Notes: a model not told the origin generated them from the sequence alone. Numbered from the stretch's first letter, positions 1-9,254 are shown. The stretch is DNA of 64,000 nucleotides from Bacillus sp. FJAT-50079 (GCF_018343515.1 NZ_JAGYPD010000007.1:62001-126000); one strand, 5' to 3'. Translations and numbers: made by a program.

Positions 1-65
1 GGTGTACTTCTTTTGTTTAATAGACCTCTAAATGACCTCATTTACTATAACGGCAGTTTTCTGAA

Positions 66-128
66 TTTACACACATCGGGTGTTGTGGTAAAATGTGAAC
101 ATACGTTCCAAGTATAAGTTCTACTTGG
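66..128 (+). promoter_or_regulatory. SOS-type promoter with LexA box and hairpin
   Basis: A -35 TTTACA (66-71) and a -10 TAAAAT (89-94) are separated by 17 bp. At 96-109, TGAACATACGTTCC matches the Bacillus LexA (DinR) consensus CGAACRNRYGTTYC at every defined position but the first. The box covers the expected transcription start, where LexA would repress. A 7-bp inverted repeat (CCAAGTA at 108-114, TACTTGG at 122-128) lies in the leader before a GGGGGTG ribosome binding site. The downstream gene is decayed, so the promoter may be a relic. Regulation is inferred from the motif only. Confidence 0.6.
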
Positions 129-138
129 GGGTGTTTTT

Positions 139-205
139 TTGAAGGAATATACAGTAAAAGAGGTTGCTGACCTCTTAGGAAAACACGAAGAAACAAATAA
201 AAGCT
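139..205 (+). pseudogene. N-terminal fragment of a MerR/excisionase-like HTH protein
   Basis: From TTG at 139, behind a GGGGGTG ribosome binding site, the frame reads KEYTVKEVADLLGKHEET, the first helix-turn-helix of a MerR or excisionase-like DNA-binding protein. It then runs out of frame and stops within about 40 bases. A one-base shift near 199 connects it to the following open frame, which no longer looks like this family. I read it as a broken 5' end of an SOS-controlled HTH gene joined to integrase material. The original full-length product cannot be recovered from the window. Confidence 0.5.
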
Positions 206-1455
206 GCAATAAATCGAACAGGAAGTTACTCAGATGATAAGAATCATTTTTTTGTAGAATTTATTAGAGCAGAACGATTGGAAGATGATGAGGAAGCTGA
301 AGGTCTATGGTTTACTGAGCTATTCGAAAATAATCTTATTGGACAGTGGTATAAAAATTTGAATGACAATGAGTTAAAACATAAACGAGACCTTCTTTAT
401 TCGTGGGGCTATGGTGAAGATAATTCTAATAGTAATCCTGAACCCTTTTACTCCAAACATAAAGGAATACTCTCATCAAGTACTTTTGTTCGATGTAGAA
501 CCAATATATGTAGCCGTAACCTTCGGTTTATTGACATTAGATATATGTACTACTACCGGTACCAGATTAAATGAATTATTGCAAATTAACAATACTAAAG
601 AATGTATCCGTACTGTTAAGAAATTACATTTTTCTTTTTATGCTATTCCAAAAGGTCGTGATGAATTAGAAGCTTTTTATATTAGCGAACAAACAATGAA
701 AATAATAAAATCGGTTGGTTTGATGCTAAAAACTCATTATGGCACTGAAAAAATCCCAAGCGTTAAATATCGTGGTGATCGACGCCATATATTCCCGAAA
801 TCTAAGCCTTATTTTTTTCAGTATCATAATAAAGCACTTATTGGATTTGCAATTAATTCAAGCTTTCGTTTTTTGTTGCACGGGCTACAATTTGAAACAC
901 AAGAAGGTAAACCTGTTGTAGTGACCGAAGCTGTTCAGCGACAAAAGCTACCAATAGACATTGTGGCTAAGATATTGCATCAACGTGATGTTAGGGGTGA
1001 CTAGTTATTACTCTGAGCCTACACCAAGCCAATTGGCTCAATCAGTAAGTGATTTACACGATGTTATATCTGATTATTTAGATATTGATGAGGCTGTATT
1101 GCGAAATCCTGAAGATCTTGAAAAAGAACTCGAGGAGTATAAAGAAAAAGTTGGTGTGTTCAATAATGTTGTAGGTGGAACGTGTGTCACTAATCACGTC
1201 TGTCCAATAAAAATGGCGTGTTTAGGTTGCCAAGCAAAAATCCCACAACCTGAAAAGAAACACGAATTATTAGAGGTTATTGAGTTATCGAAAGATATGG
1301 AGAAACGATATAGTGCAATGGGTTTAACGATTGATGTGAAAAAAGCAAAAACGATGCGAAAACACGCTCGTAATGAATTAAAGGAAATCGAACTTATTGA
1401 AAAGTATAGGGAGGAGCAAAAGTATGAGCCAGACATTCTATTCAAAAAGAAATGA
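205..1455 (+). pseudogene. decayed Tn554-like tyrosine recombinase (integrase)
   Basis: Three overlapping frames together give one large tyrosine recombinase. The piece ending near 440 passes by a frameshift into 411-1004, which carries the first catalytic arginine region (TTGTRLNELLQI). The 3' part, 961-1455, carries the nucleophile region TSYYSEPTPSQ and a C-terminal cysteine cluster (C-x5-C-x4-C-x2-C type). The shift near 992 is one extra base: removing it restores IVAKILHQRDV followed by GVTSYY. Such large recombinases with a C-terminal Cys cluster, followed by a TnpC-like gene, are typical of Tn554-family elements. With at least two frameshifts it should be inactive. Confidence 0.7.
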
Positions 1456-1891
1456 ACCTGTTTGGCTTAAAGAAAGTCATCAAAAGCGTAGTAATCGTTC
1501 AATAGAGCTCGGTATACAATCAATTGATTAAAAAAGGTGATCCTATCACCTATACAACGGTCTCTGAACAATCAAAAAAATTGACCCCGAAGGGAAGGGA
1601 ATTCACCCAAATACAATTCGCACAAACGAACAACTATATGAGTATTACAAGCAATATAGTAAAACTCATAAATAAAAAAAGAATAGCAAAAATACTGTAT
1701 TAAACGATTCTATTAACACCGAGGATTTGAATTTTTCTAAAATAAAACCAAGCCGAAATCTTGATAATCTGAGAAGGAAATATATGAAATTAACTAAGGA
1801 AGAACTTGTCCAAAGACTAATTCTTTCAGAAGAATATATTGCAGAAAATAACACAAGATGGATTACCAGTTATTTCGAATCGTTTAAGTAG
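1424..1891 (+). pseudogene. decayed TnpC-like accessory protein of the Tn554-type element
   Basis: ATG 1424, behind GGGAGGAG, opens MSQTFYSKRNEPVWLKESHQ but stops at 1531. Compensating shifts in A-runs near 1531, 1580 and 1670 restore KKGDPITYTTVSEQSKKID, then GIHPNTIRTNEQLYEYYKQ, then a coiled-coil-like tail ending at the stop at 1889-1891. The order (large integrase, then a small protein overlapping its end) and the HTH-like TVSEQSKKID...NTIRTN region fit the TnpC/DUF6262-like accessory protein of Tn554-type elements. At least three frameshifts make it a pseudogene. Confidence 0.55.
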
Positions 1892-2017
1892 GTATCCTTC
1901 GTATATATCACCTAATCTTATTAAACTAACGGTGCAGTTTAGTTCAACAAGAAATATAATTTCATATGGAATTTTATGTTAGGAAATTATGAATAATCAA
2001 ATAATGGGGGTTGTGAA

Positions 2018-2440
2018 TTGAGAAAGTTACTATCCTTAATTGTAATTATCTCTGTGCTAACTGGTTGCAGTTCAGAATTATCATTTTCAGAATTACCTGA
2101 GAAGGGTGTTAAAAAAGATATTCAATCGTTTATTGACAATGTTAAGGATGAAAATGGGGTACATCTTTACTTCGAAAAACAAAAAGCTGTATATGTATAT
2201 TTGAATGGATCAAATGTAAAAGAAGGTGAAAAAGCTACACATTTTACTGATTTTAATGTTGAAAAAAACGGTGAGACATTAAGCATTTTATACAATACTG
2301 CTGAAACTGCTGATTATTCAAATCAATCATTAAAGCACGAACTTTTATATAAGGTTAAATTAGACAAGAAATACGAGGTTATTAAGCCTGTTAGTAATGG
2401 TAAAGAAACCTCGTTTGGTGTAATATCAGGAAATCAATAA
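2018..2440 (+). CDS. small putative lipoprotein, unknown function
   Basis: TTG 2018 follows a GGGGG ribosome binding site and begins a lipoprotein signal peptide: a basic start, hydrophobic LLSLIVIISVL, and the lipobox LTGC with Cys at about residue 17. The mature part of roughly 120 residues is polar and would be anchored outside the membrane. I recognise no domain. It stands alone between the element remnant and a strong terminator and may be cargo of the element or old chromosomal sequence. Base composition is as AT-rich as the upstream remnant. Confidence 0.7.
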   Translation: MRKLLSLIVIISVLTGCSSELSFSELPEKGVKKDIQSFIDNVKDENGVHLYFEKQKAVYVYLNGSNVKEGEKATHFTDFNVEKNGETLSILYNTAETADYSNQSLKHELLYKVKLDKKYEVIKPVSNGKETSFGVISGNQ

Positions 2441-2519
2441 CCAGCTTATTGAACTAACGGGTGCGTTAGCACAACAACATTATATTTTTGTTGTTGTAAA
2501 TGAGGTCATTTGTTGTACA

Positions 2520-2569
2520 AAAAAGGATAGGTGAGCATAAGAAATTATGCTCACCTATCCTTTTTAATT
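2520..2569. terminator. bidirectional Rho-independent terminator
   Basis: A 21-bp perfect stem (arms 2520-2540 and 2545-2565) closes a GAAA loop, with an A-run at the 5' edge and a T-run at the 3' edge. It can therefore stop transcription from both the lipoprotein gene and the GntR gene facing it. Confidence 0.9.
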
Positions 2570-2668
2570 TATTACTTAAAATGTCCGACATTAAATAAAA
2601 ATTCAATGTTGTTAAGGGTTTTAAGAAAAAACCTGACTTTTAATAAAACATCAGACAAGACAGGTTCT

Positions 2669-3328
2669 TTATTTATTCTTTACATGAAATTCATTAATGG
2701 CCCGAAGCCAATTTTCCCTCATCATAGCAGAAACTTCGATTGCATCGCGCTTTTTCATTAACTCAATAATTTGATTATGTTCATCTATCGATTTTTCCGT
2801 TAAGACGATGGAATTATAAAAAAATAATCGGCGTACATGGGCTTGCAATGATTCAAGGATCGATAGGATATAGGGATTGTTTGCTGTATTGACGATAATC
2901 TGATGAAATTGTTCATCGATTTTTAATGCTGAAAAGGAATCATTTGAACGAATCGCATCAGCAAATCGCCGATTCGTCTCTTCAAGTAATGAAATGACTT
3001 CCGTCGTTAAATGAGGAATTGCCAACTCAGCGGATAATGCTTGCAATGCGGCCAAAGGCGGGAGCAAATCTTTGATCGTTTCCTTCTTTACCTCTGTTAC
3101 TTGCGTTGCTTTTCCAGGATACATTTTGACAAAACCTTGAACCTCGAGCAATTGTAAAGATTCGCGAACGGGGGTCCTACTTACACCTAATGCAGCGGCA
3201 ATCTCTGAGTCAATGAGCTTTTCACCAGGCAGTAAGGTCCCATCGATAATCCATTGCTGGAGTTGATGAAACGCTTTTACTTTCGCTGTTTTACGAACCG
3301 GCTTCGAATGATTTATCGGGATCGGCAT
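2669..3328 (-). CDS. GntR-family (FadR subfamily) transcriptional regulator
   Basis: A 219-residue cytoplasmic repressor-type protein. Residues 15-80 form a GntR winged helix-turn-helix, with the recognition segment LGVSRTPVRESLQLLE and the ahead-lying DSEIAAAL. Residues 85-215 are an all-helical FCD ligand-binding domain with the usual His-bearing helices (DEQFHQII, EHNQIIELM). FCD regulators respond to small carboxylates or sugar acids. The gene is monocistronic and no metabolic neighbour reveals the ligand. A short palindrome upstream (3363-3373) may be its own operator. Confidence 0.85.
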   Translation of the reverse strand: MPIPINHSKPVRKTAKVKAFHQLQQWIIDGTLLPGEKLIDSEIAAALGVSRTPVRESLQLLEVQGFVKMYPGKATQVTEVKKETIKDLLPPLAALQALSAELAIPHLTTEVISLLEETNRRFADAIRSNDSFSALKIDEQFHQIIVNTANNPYILSILESLQAHVRRLFFYNSIVLTEKSIDEHNQIIELMKKRDAIEVSAMMRENWLRAINEFHVKNK

Positions 3329-3362
3329 AGCGATTCACCACCCTTTTAACAATATTATATAG

Positions 3363-3373
3363 GTATAGTATAC
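3363..3373 (-). promoter_or_regulatory. candidate operator of the GntR regulator
   Basis: GTATAGTATAC is a perfect palindrome around a central G, 35 bp upstream of the GntR start codon. Its TATA-rich, GT...AC form resembles operators of FadR/VanR-type GntR proteins. Autoregulation is inferred from position and symmetry only. Confidence 0.4.
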
Positions 3374-3422
3374 AGGATAATGTTCGAAAGTGAAAATAGG
3401 TGCTGGCCATTAAATTTATGTA

Positions 3423-3453
3423 TTGACTCTCACGTAACGTGATACCTTATAGT
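3423..3453 (+). promoter_or_regulatory. MerR-type promoter with 19-bp spacer
   Basis: TTGACT (3423-3428) and TATAGT (3448-3453) are 19 bp apart, the over-long spacing that MerR-family activators untwist. The spacer contains a perfect dyad, TCACGT-A-ACGTGA (3430-3442). The GACTCTCACGT...ACGTGAT pattern resembles known TipAL/Mta operators. This supports autoregulation of the downstream Mta-like gene. Confidence 0.8.
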
Positions 3454-3478
3454 CATAAGTGAAGGGAGGCAAGAGAAG

Positions 3479-4216
3479 TTGAAAGTGAAAGAAGTGGCTG
3501 ATTTGGTCGGTATTAGTGTGCGCACACTCCATCATTATGATGAAATTGGCTTATTAGCCCCAGAGAAAACGACGGAAGCGGGTTATCGTTTGTACTCGGA
3601 TGATAATCTCGAAACGTTGCAGCAAATTTTGTTTTTTAAAGAGCTTGGCTTCCCTTTAAAGAAAATTAAGGAGATTATCAACCGCCCATCATTTGATCGG
3701 CAAGAAGCGTTAGAATTGCATCGGAAAATGCTGCTTGAAAAACGGAAGCGTCTCAATCAAATGATTGCAACGATTGAAAAGACGATACAGCATGCGAAAG
3801 GAGAAATAGAAATGTCTAATGAGGAAAAATTTAAAGGCTTTGATTTTAGCCATAATCGATACGAACAAGAAGCGCGCGAACGTTGGGGAGATGAGGCTGT
3901 TGATCAAGCAAATACAAAAGTGACATCCATGTCAAAAGGCGAAAAGAAAGAGTTTGAGAATCGATTTAATGAGATCTATCACGGGCTTGCCGCTATTCGC
4001 CATACTGCTCCTGAATCGGACGAAGCGCAGGCGCGGATTAAAGAATGGTTCGACTTTTTAAATCAAATGGGAGATTACTCGCTTGATGCATTTAAAGGGT
4101 TAGGGCAAATGTATGTCGATGATGAGCGCTTCACAAAAAACATCGATCAATTCGGAGAAGGGCTCGCACAATTTATGTGTGATGCAATGGCGGTATTTGC
4201 TCATACAAATAAGTAA
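3479..4216 (+). CDS. mta: Mta/TipA-like MerR regulator with TipAS domain
   Basis: A 245-residue MerR activator from TTG 3479, preceded by GGGAGG. Residues 1-70 are the MerR DNA-binding domain (VKEVADLVGISVRTLHHYDE, with the RLY wing), 75-110 the dimerising coiled coil, and about 125-245 a TipAS effector domain with many aromatics. TipAS proteins bind thiopeptides or other hydrophobic drugs; B. subtilis Mta activates multidrug transporters. No transporter gene sits beside it, so targets other than its own promoter are not visible here. The MerR-type promoter at 3423-3453 drives it. Confidence 0.85.
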   Translation: MKVKEVADLVGISVRTLHHYDEIGLLAPEKTTEAGYRLYSDDNLETLQQILFFKELGFPLKKIKEIINRPSFDRQEALELHRKMLLEKRKRLNQMIATIEKTIQHAKGEIEMSNEEKFKGFDFSHNRYEQEARERWGDEAVDQANTKVTSMSKGEKKEFENRFNEIYHGLAAIRHTAPESDEAQARIKEWFDFLNQMGDYSLDAFKGLGQMYVDDERFTKNIDQFGEGLAQFMCDAMAVFAHTNK

Positions 4217-4227
4217 TAAAAAGTTAA

Positions 4228-4287
4228 TGCCTGAACACAAGTCGCGTTAAGCTTTAACGCGCTAGTGGTCAGGCATCTCTTTTTTTA
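4228..4287 (+). terminator. terminator after the Mta-like gene
   Basis: Outer arms TGCCTGA (4228-4234) and TCAGGCA (4269-4275) enclose a second stem made of GCGTTAA/TTAACGC. A run of T follows at 4280-4286. It also overlaps the end of the facing minus-strand gene. Confidence 0.8.
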
Positions 4288-5961
4288 TTGTAGGCCTTCT
4301 ATACGGAGTTCTTTAACAGGCATGAATATTTCACCAGTATTTAAATACTTTAAGCTCACTATATCCCCCGCTTCTAAATAGATAGACAGAGGGGCGACCT
4401 CTGAGGAGATGATAAAGTTTTGCTTATTGTCCAAATAGAATGAAACAACGGTGAGATCTCCTTGTTTTTCTTTAAATACACGTATTACCGTACCTGCAAC
4501 GCTTTTTTCTTCCGCCATCGATGTCCCATCAACTGAGCTGCCGCCTCGTTGTAAGGCAGTTTTATATAACTTTAGAGCTTCATTCGGTGTATTGGCAAAA
4601 ACAGATATTTCCGGATTTGCAGCAGAAACGATGAAGTAATTTTGCAAAAATCCATTGGAATCGAGCACAGGTGTTAACCAGCTTGCTTTCCCGAAAAAGT
4701 TGTACAGTACAGGCATTTCTCCGGACCACTTTTTCTCGATAAATTTTTTATCGATTATTTGTAATGCCGCCTGGGAATCCATATAAGACTCTTCTAAATT
4801 ACCTGTGTAGTAAGTTGCTTTTCCAGTACGTGCATCTGTAAGTGAGTAGCCAAGCATGGAGTCGACGCCTTCTTTCGGACTTGTAAAATCTGTGAAGTAG
4901 ACCATGTTTCCATTCTCATCAAAGATCGGACTCACATTGGCAACTGTACCTTCATCAGATGGAAGCTTTACATCTCTTTTTCCAAATAAACTGTTCCAAA
5001 ATCCATGAATATATTTTCCGAAATAACTATTTTGCAAGCTTACAGCTTCAGGAGAAACAGCACCGTCGATGAATGTAGGAGTTTCACCTAAAGTGAATTT
5101 TTCCGTTTTTCCATTTGCGGGATCAACCATAACTACACCTTGCATATCAAAGCCATCTCTCGCAGATATAAACCGACCGTATGTCCTGACATAGAAGGGT
5201 TTCCCGTCATCATTAATCTCTAATCGTGGTTCGCCATAGAAAATTAGATTGGGGTATTGATTGCGAATAAAACGATTTAAATCCTTATTTAAATATGCCG
5301 ATGGACTATAAGTCATTTCTGCTTTAATAAATTTAGGATTATTGGATGCGTCGGTCGCACTCATTTTAAAATAGCCAGGCGTTGTTTTTCCATTCCGCCA
5401 TTTGAAAAATCCGGAGAATTCAACAGGCGCAATATAAACAAACTCCTCTCCGACCTTTTGGATTTGCAATTCACCTAGCTCATAATAGCTTGTGTTTGGT
5501 ACTTGGCCAAACGCTTTTTTCATTTTATTTCTTGCGAATTTCGGTGGTACGCTTGCGGGTGTTTTTGATTCATCAAAGGCTTGTATTTCCACCTTTTCTT
5601 CCATTTTTGATACGGTGTATTTTTCATTCGAATTAAATAAAAAGGCGCTTAATAAATAAACCATAAACACAAGGCTTCCCAAAAATAAAACAGCTTTGAA
5701 TAAACGCTCCCGTCCGCTTGCGAATAAAGCGCCAAGGGCAGTAGCAATGAGCAGCAGGAACCAAAGCGAGCTAATCGTTCGATCAATATTGGAAAGATAA
5801 TAAAAACCAAATACAACCAGCCAAAACAGGATGGTCACACCTATATATTCAACGCTGATATTTCGTTTCGGTGCTTTCTTTACTTGCTTGGGCATTATTG
5901 GAATGACGATTAATGTAAGGACAATCGCCACGATCAGTGAAAAAATGAATATACTCCCCAT
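4285..5961 (-). CDS. conserved membrane protein with large outer domain, unknown function
   Basis: 558 residues. The first 120 hold four predicted membrane helices: residues 1-22, about 38-57, 63-82 and 88-110. The remaining 440 residues form a soluble part rich in aromatic and beta-type sequence, probably extracytoplasmic, with a small beta-rich C-terminal domain (residues 490-558). I do not recognise a catalytic motif or name the family; PepSY-like folds are possible for the repeated Y/F-rich segments but not demonstrated. It is monocistronic, with its 3' end overlapping the terminator of the Mta-like gene. Confidence 0.7.
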   Translation of the reverse strand: MGSIFIFSLIVAIVLTLIVIPIMPKQVKKAPKRNISVEYIGVTILFWLVVFGFYYLSNIDRTISSLWFLLLIATALGALFASGRERLFKAVLFLGSLVFMVYLLSAFLFNSNEKYTVSKMEEKVEIQAFDESKTPASVPPKFARNKMKKAFGQVPNTSYYELGELQIQKVGEEFVYIAPVEFSGFFKWRNGKTTPGYFKMSATDASNNPKFIKAEMTYSPSAYLNKDLNRFIRNQYPNLIFYGEPRLEINDDGKPFYVRTYGRFISARDGFDMQGVVMVDPANGKTEKFTLGETPTFIDGAVSPEAVSLQNSYFGKYIHGFWNSLFGKRDVKLPSDEGTVANVSPIFDENGNMVYFTDFTSPKEGVDSMLGYSLTDARTGKATYYTGNLEESYMDSQAALQIIDKKFIEKKWSGEMPVLYNFFGKASWLTPVLDSNGFLQNYFIVSAANPEISVFANTPNEALKLYKTALQRGGSSVDGTSMAEEKSVAGTVIRVFKEKQGDLTVVSFYLDNKQNFIISSEVAPLSIYLEAGDIVSLKYLNTGEIFMPVKELRIEGLQ

Positions 5962-6102
5962 TTGAACAACTCCTCTAAAAATAGCTTTCTTCTTTTTACG
6001 ATTTCACATATAAAGAGGTTTCAATTTTTTGTATATGTAGAAGTGTTTTTCCGAACGCTAGGAAGGGAATGAATAATTAGCAGCCAAAAGGAGATGTTTC
6101 TA

Positions 6103-6912
6103 TTGATAAAAAAGATAATGATTTGTGCGATAGGGATAATGATGCTTACCGGATGCAATGCTGGTTCATCGAAGAACGGTCAAGGGGATCAGCCGGACAA
6201 AACTGAAAATCTTTCCCACTTACAAGAAGATGGAGTAAGTGATCAAAGTAAAGAATCTGCAAATCCTCAGGCGCTGACACAAGAGGAGGTCATTCAAGAA
6301 ACAGAGAAACAATTAAAAACGGGTATGCCAGTGAAGCTGCCAAAAACGATCGTCGTTTCTGATGGAAAGTATTTAACCGCCAAAACGAGTTCCGATAGCG
6401 ATCAGTATGTAGTGATGTTTTTTGAAACAGATCAACCCGTTCCTATTAACAATGATGAATTGGAGAATATGAAGGTAAATATTGCTACGCTAAAAGGAAC
6501 AAAGTATGAATCGGAAGAAAAGGCGGCTGAACAGGTTAATTACGAAAACCATGCAGAGGTCGGCGGACAAAAAATCGATCTTGGCAATGGAATAACAGGC
6601 TATGCGGAAGGTGCAGCTGGTTCACAGTACATTGGTTGGAATGAGGGAAGATGGTCAATTGTTGTTCGCGGGCAAACAGAGCAAGGGGAACATGTGGCTG
6701 ATGAAGCGAAAAAAGTGGTGCAATATTTAGAAGAACACACACTTCCAGTTCCACATGAACATGGAGCTGCGATGCTTGATGTCACTGAAAATAATGAGGA
6801 ACATGTGCAGCGAATTGTTTGGCAGGAAGGTGAGATCGTCTACGAGATAGAAGCGGTGAGGAGCGCATTGGAGGCACTTGATTTAGCAGTCGCAACAGCG
6901 GGGAATCCATAA
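6103..6912 (+). CDS. putative lipoprotein, unknown function
   Basis: The start is likely TTG 6103, because the AAAAGGAG ribosome binding site directly abuts ATG 6094 and leaves that codon no spacing. The protein has a lipoprotein signal (hydrophobic IMICAIGIMMLTGC) and about 245 mature residues. A Gly/Asp/Ser-rich linker precedes a mixed alpha/beta part from about residue 65. No family is recognised. It is followed after 78 bp by a YhgE-type membrane gene on the same strand, so the two may be cotranscribed. Confidence 0.7.
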   Translation: MIKKIMICAIGIMMLTGCNAGSSKNGQGDQPDKTENLSHLQEDGVSDQSKESANPQALTQEEVIQETEKQLKTGMPVKLPKTIVVSDGKYLTAKTSSDSDQYVVMFFETDQPVPINNDELENMKVNIATLKGTKYESEEKAAEQVNYENHAEVGGQKIDLGNGITGYAEGAAGSQYIGWNEGRWSIVVRGQTEQGEHVADEAKKVVQYLEEHTLPVPHEHGAAMLDVTENNEEHVQRIVWQEGEIVYEIEAVRSALEALDLAVATAGNP

Positions 6913-6990
6913 ATTCTTCCCTGTTGCGACTAAGTCACGACAACAATGGGGAAAGTATGTAAAACTGCGAAAGTTACAGAGGAATGATAG

Positions 6991-9159
6991 ATGAGGAATA
7001 TTTGGAGCATTTATACAAAAGACTTAAAACAAATCGTGTCAAACTGGGCGGCGCTCATTTTAATTAGTGGATTGATCATTCTCCCATCACTGTATGCATG
7101 GCTTAATATTGCCGCTATGTGGGATCCCTATTCAAAAACGGGCAATCTCCCTGTCGCAATTGTGAATGAAGATAAAGGAGCGGTTGTTCAGGATAAGAGC
7201 ATAAATATAGGAAAAGAACTAGAGCAATCATTACGTACGAACCCAAACTTAGAATGGCATTTTACCGATCGCAAGCGGGCGATGGAAAAAGTGGAGTTTG
7301 GTGAGTATTTTGCGATGATTGTCATTCCTGAGGATTTTTCGGAAGATTTAAGTTCCGTTATCTCCGATCATCCTGAAAAAGCGAAGGTAGAATATTATGT
7401 AAACGAGAAAATCAATTCGATATCACCTAAAATTACTGAAAAGGGTGCTTCGGTCATTGTTGATCAAATGAGTAGGAAGTTTATTTCAACAGTGAGTGGT
7501 ATTCTTTTTGAAAGATTTAATAAGCTCGGGATCGAGTTAGAGCAGGAATTGCCTGACATTGAAAGGTTCGAAAATTATGTGTTTATCCTCGAAAAGGATC
7601 TTCCTGAAATAAACAGTTTACTTCGGGATTCATTAGCAGATGCAAATTCGGCGGAGAGAATAGTTGCGAAGGCGCAAGGAGCTCTTCCAGAAGTAAAGCA
7701 ATTAACAATGGATGGACTTGAAACGTTAAATAAAACGGCAAACCTCATTCAAGAGGCTGAAAACAGCTTAAATCAAATCATGCCGAAAGTGAGGCAGGAT
7801 ATTGAAAACGTACAGAAAATTTCTAATGATATTCGGGCATTTATAAATAATATAGAAAATGCCAGTATTGATCTAAGCGATGAGCAGGCTTTACAAAATA
7901 AAGTACAAGCTCAAACCAATGGTGCACTTCAAAGCATTGAAACGGTTGAAGCTGCCGTCACAGAACTAAAGGAGATAAATGGAGCTGGATCAGAAAATAT
8001 AGGGAACGAGCAGTTGGGACGAGCGCTTCAAGAAACGGCGAAGCTGAAAGAGATGCTGCTGGAAAACCAAGAAAATCTGGCAAATTTAGTTGAGTTACTG
8101 AATGGAAAAGGAGTGGAATTTCAAAGCAAGCTTGATGAAATGAAAGAGATTGCCCGCCGTACACCCGTTCAATTAGATACTTATATTCATAATTATAAAG
8201 AGATAATTGAGCCGGCAATCGTAAATGAAATAGCTAAAGCGAAAAAGACTTTAGCAGGTGCAAGGGACACTTTGGAAACAATTCAGTCCGCTTTTCCTCA
8301 AATAGAGCAAACACTGGCTCAAACGAAGAAAAACCTTGGCGAGGGTAAAGATAAATTACAATATGTATATGATGAATTTCCTTATATTAGTGAGAAGGTA
8401 ATACAACTTGCCAATAAAATAAGAAACGTAGAAAATGAAACAGATGTAAGGGAGTTGATTAAGCTTCTTAAAAATAACCCTGAGGCAGAAAGTAATTTTT
8501 TCGAGGAACCGGTGGAACTGGATGAAAATAAGCTATTTCCAATAAAGAACTACGGTACAGGCATGACACCATTTTATACTGTACTTGCAATCTGGGTTGG
8601 AGCACTGTTATTAATTTCCTTATTGGCCGTGGATATTAGAAGCTCCGTCACATACACTGAGAAAGAAATTTATTTTGGGCGACTTTTGACATTTATAACG
8701 ATTGGCTTTTTGCAAACATTGATTGTCACTGTTGGGGATTTACTTTTACTTGGAGTAACCGCAAGTTCACCATTATGGTTGATTGCTTTTGGGCTATTGA
8801 CGAGTCTCGTTTTCATGATTATTGTCTATACACTTGTATCTGTATTTGGAAATGTAGGGAAGGCGATGGCAATCATTATACTTGTATTGCAAATCGCAGG
8901 GTCTGGAGGTACATATCCAGTTGTATTGCTTCCAAGCTTTTTTCAATGGATTAGCCCGTTCCTTCCATTTACATATGCTGTTGACTTAATGCGGGAAGCA
9001 GTGGGAGGAATAATTTGGAAACGGGTTTGGATGGACATTGGTTTTTTAAGTGCTTTTTCCCTACTCTTCGTTTGTATCGGCACTATTTTGAAGGAGCCGC
9101 TTAATAGAAGAATGGAGATCATGCTGAAAAAGTCAAAGGAATCAGGTATATTTCATTGA
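6991..9159 (+). CDS. yhgE: YhgE/Pip-family membrane protein
   Basis: 722 residues with the characteristic YhgE/Pip architecture. One N-terminal membrane helix (about 20-42) begins right after IWSIYTKDLKQI. A long outer region of about 480 residues follows, with extended coiled coil (about 180-490). Five or so C-terminal helices (about 530-700) resemble ABC-2 permeases. Relatives include the lactococcal phage infection protein and ESX/WXG100-associated proteins, and they belong to the ABC-2 superfamily. Its substrate is unknown. ATG 6991 follows an AGAGGA site. No TetR gene (yhgD in B. subtilis) is adjacent. Confidence 0.85.
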   Translation: MRNIWSIYTKDLKQIVSNWAALILISGLIILPSLYAWLNIAAMWDPYSKTGNLPVAIVNEDKGAVVQDKSINIGKELEQSLRTNPNLEWHFTDRKRAMEKVEFGEYFAMIVIPEDFSEDLSSVISDHPEKAKVEYYVNEKINSISPKITEKGASVIVDQMSRKFISTVSGILFERFNKLGIELEQELPDIERFENYVFILEKDLPEINSLLRDSLADANSAERIVAKAQGALPEVKQLTMDGLETLNKTANLIQEAENSLNQIMPKVRQDIENVQKISNDIRAFINNIENASIDLSDEQALQNKVQAQTNGALQSIETVEAAVTELKEINGAGSENIGNEQLGRALQETAKLKEMLLENQENLANLVELLNGKGVEFQSKLDEMKEIARRTPVQLDTYIHNYKEIIEPAIVNEIAKAKKTLAGARDTLETIQSAFPQIEQTLAQTKKNLGEGKDKLQYVYDEFPYISEKVIQLANKIRNVENETDVRELIKLLKNNPEAESNFFEEPVELDENKLFPIKNYGTGMTPFYTVLAIWVGALLLISLLAVDIRSSVTYTEKEIYFGRLLTFITIGFLQTLIVTVGDLLLLGVTASSPLWLIAFGLLTSLVFMIIVYTLVSVFGNVGKAMAIIILVLQIAGSGGTYPVVLLPSFFQWISPFLPFTYAVDLMREAVGGIIWKRVWMDIGFLSAFSLLFVCIGTILKEPLNRRMEIMLKKSKESGIFH

Positions 9160-9214
9160 TGAGCGGACAAGCAAAGCTAGACGGCGATCAACAGATTGAT
9201 TGAATAACAATAGG

Positions 9215-9237
9215 TTTGTCGTTCTTTATACGACAAA
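9215..9237 (+). promoter_or_regulatory. candidate MtlR operator upstream of mtlA
   Basis: TTTGTCGT (9215-9222) and ACGACAAA (9230-9237) form a perfect 8-bp inverted repeat with a 7-bp centre. The TTGTC...GACAA ends fit the form of Bacillus MtlR sites (TTGnCACA N4 TGTGnCAA), although the spacing is one base longer. It lies about 20 bp upstream of the -35 box, the place expected for an activator. Confidence 0.6.
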
Positions 9238-9254
9238 GTTAGTATTCGTCTTTA

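Noticed and set aside
1194-1445. Minus-strand frame inside the integrase remnant
   Set aside because: Shadow of the integrase C-terminal coding sequence, which has clear family motifs on the plus strand.
2531-2761. Plus-strand frame after the lipoprotein gene
   Set aside because: Begins inside a terminator hairpin and overlaps the end of the GntR gene on the opposite strand.
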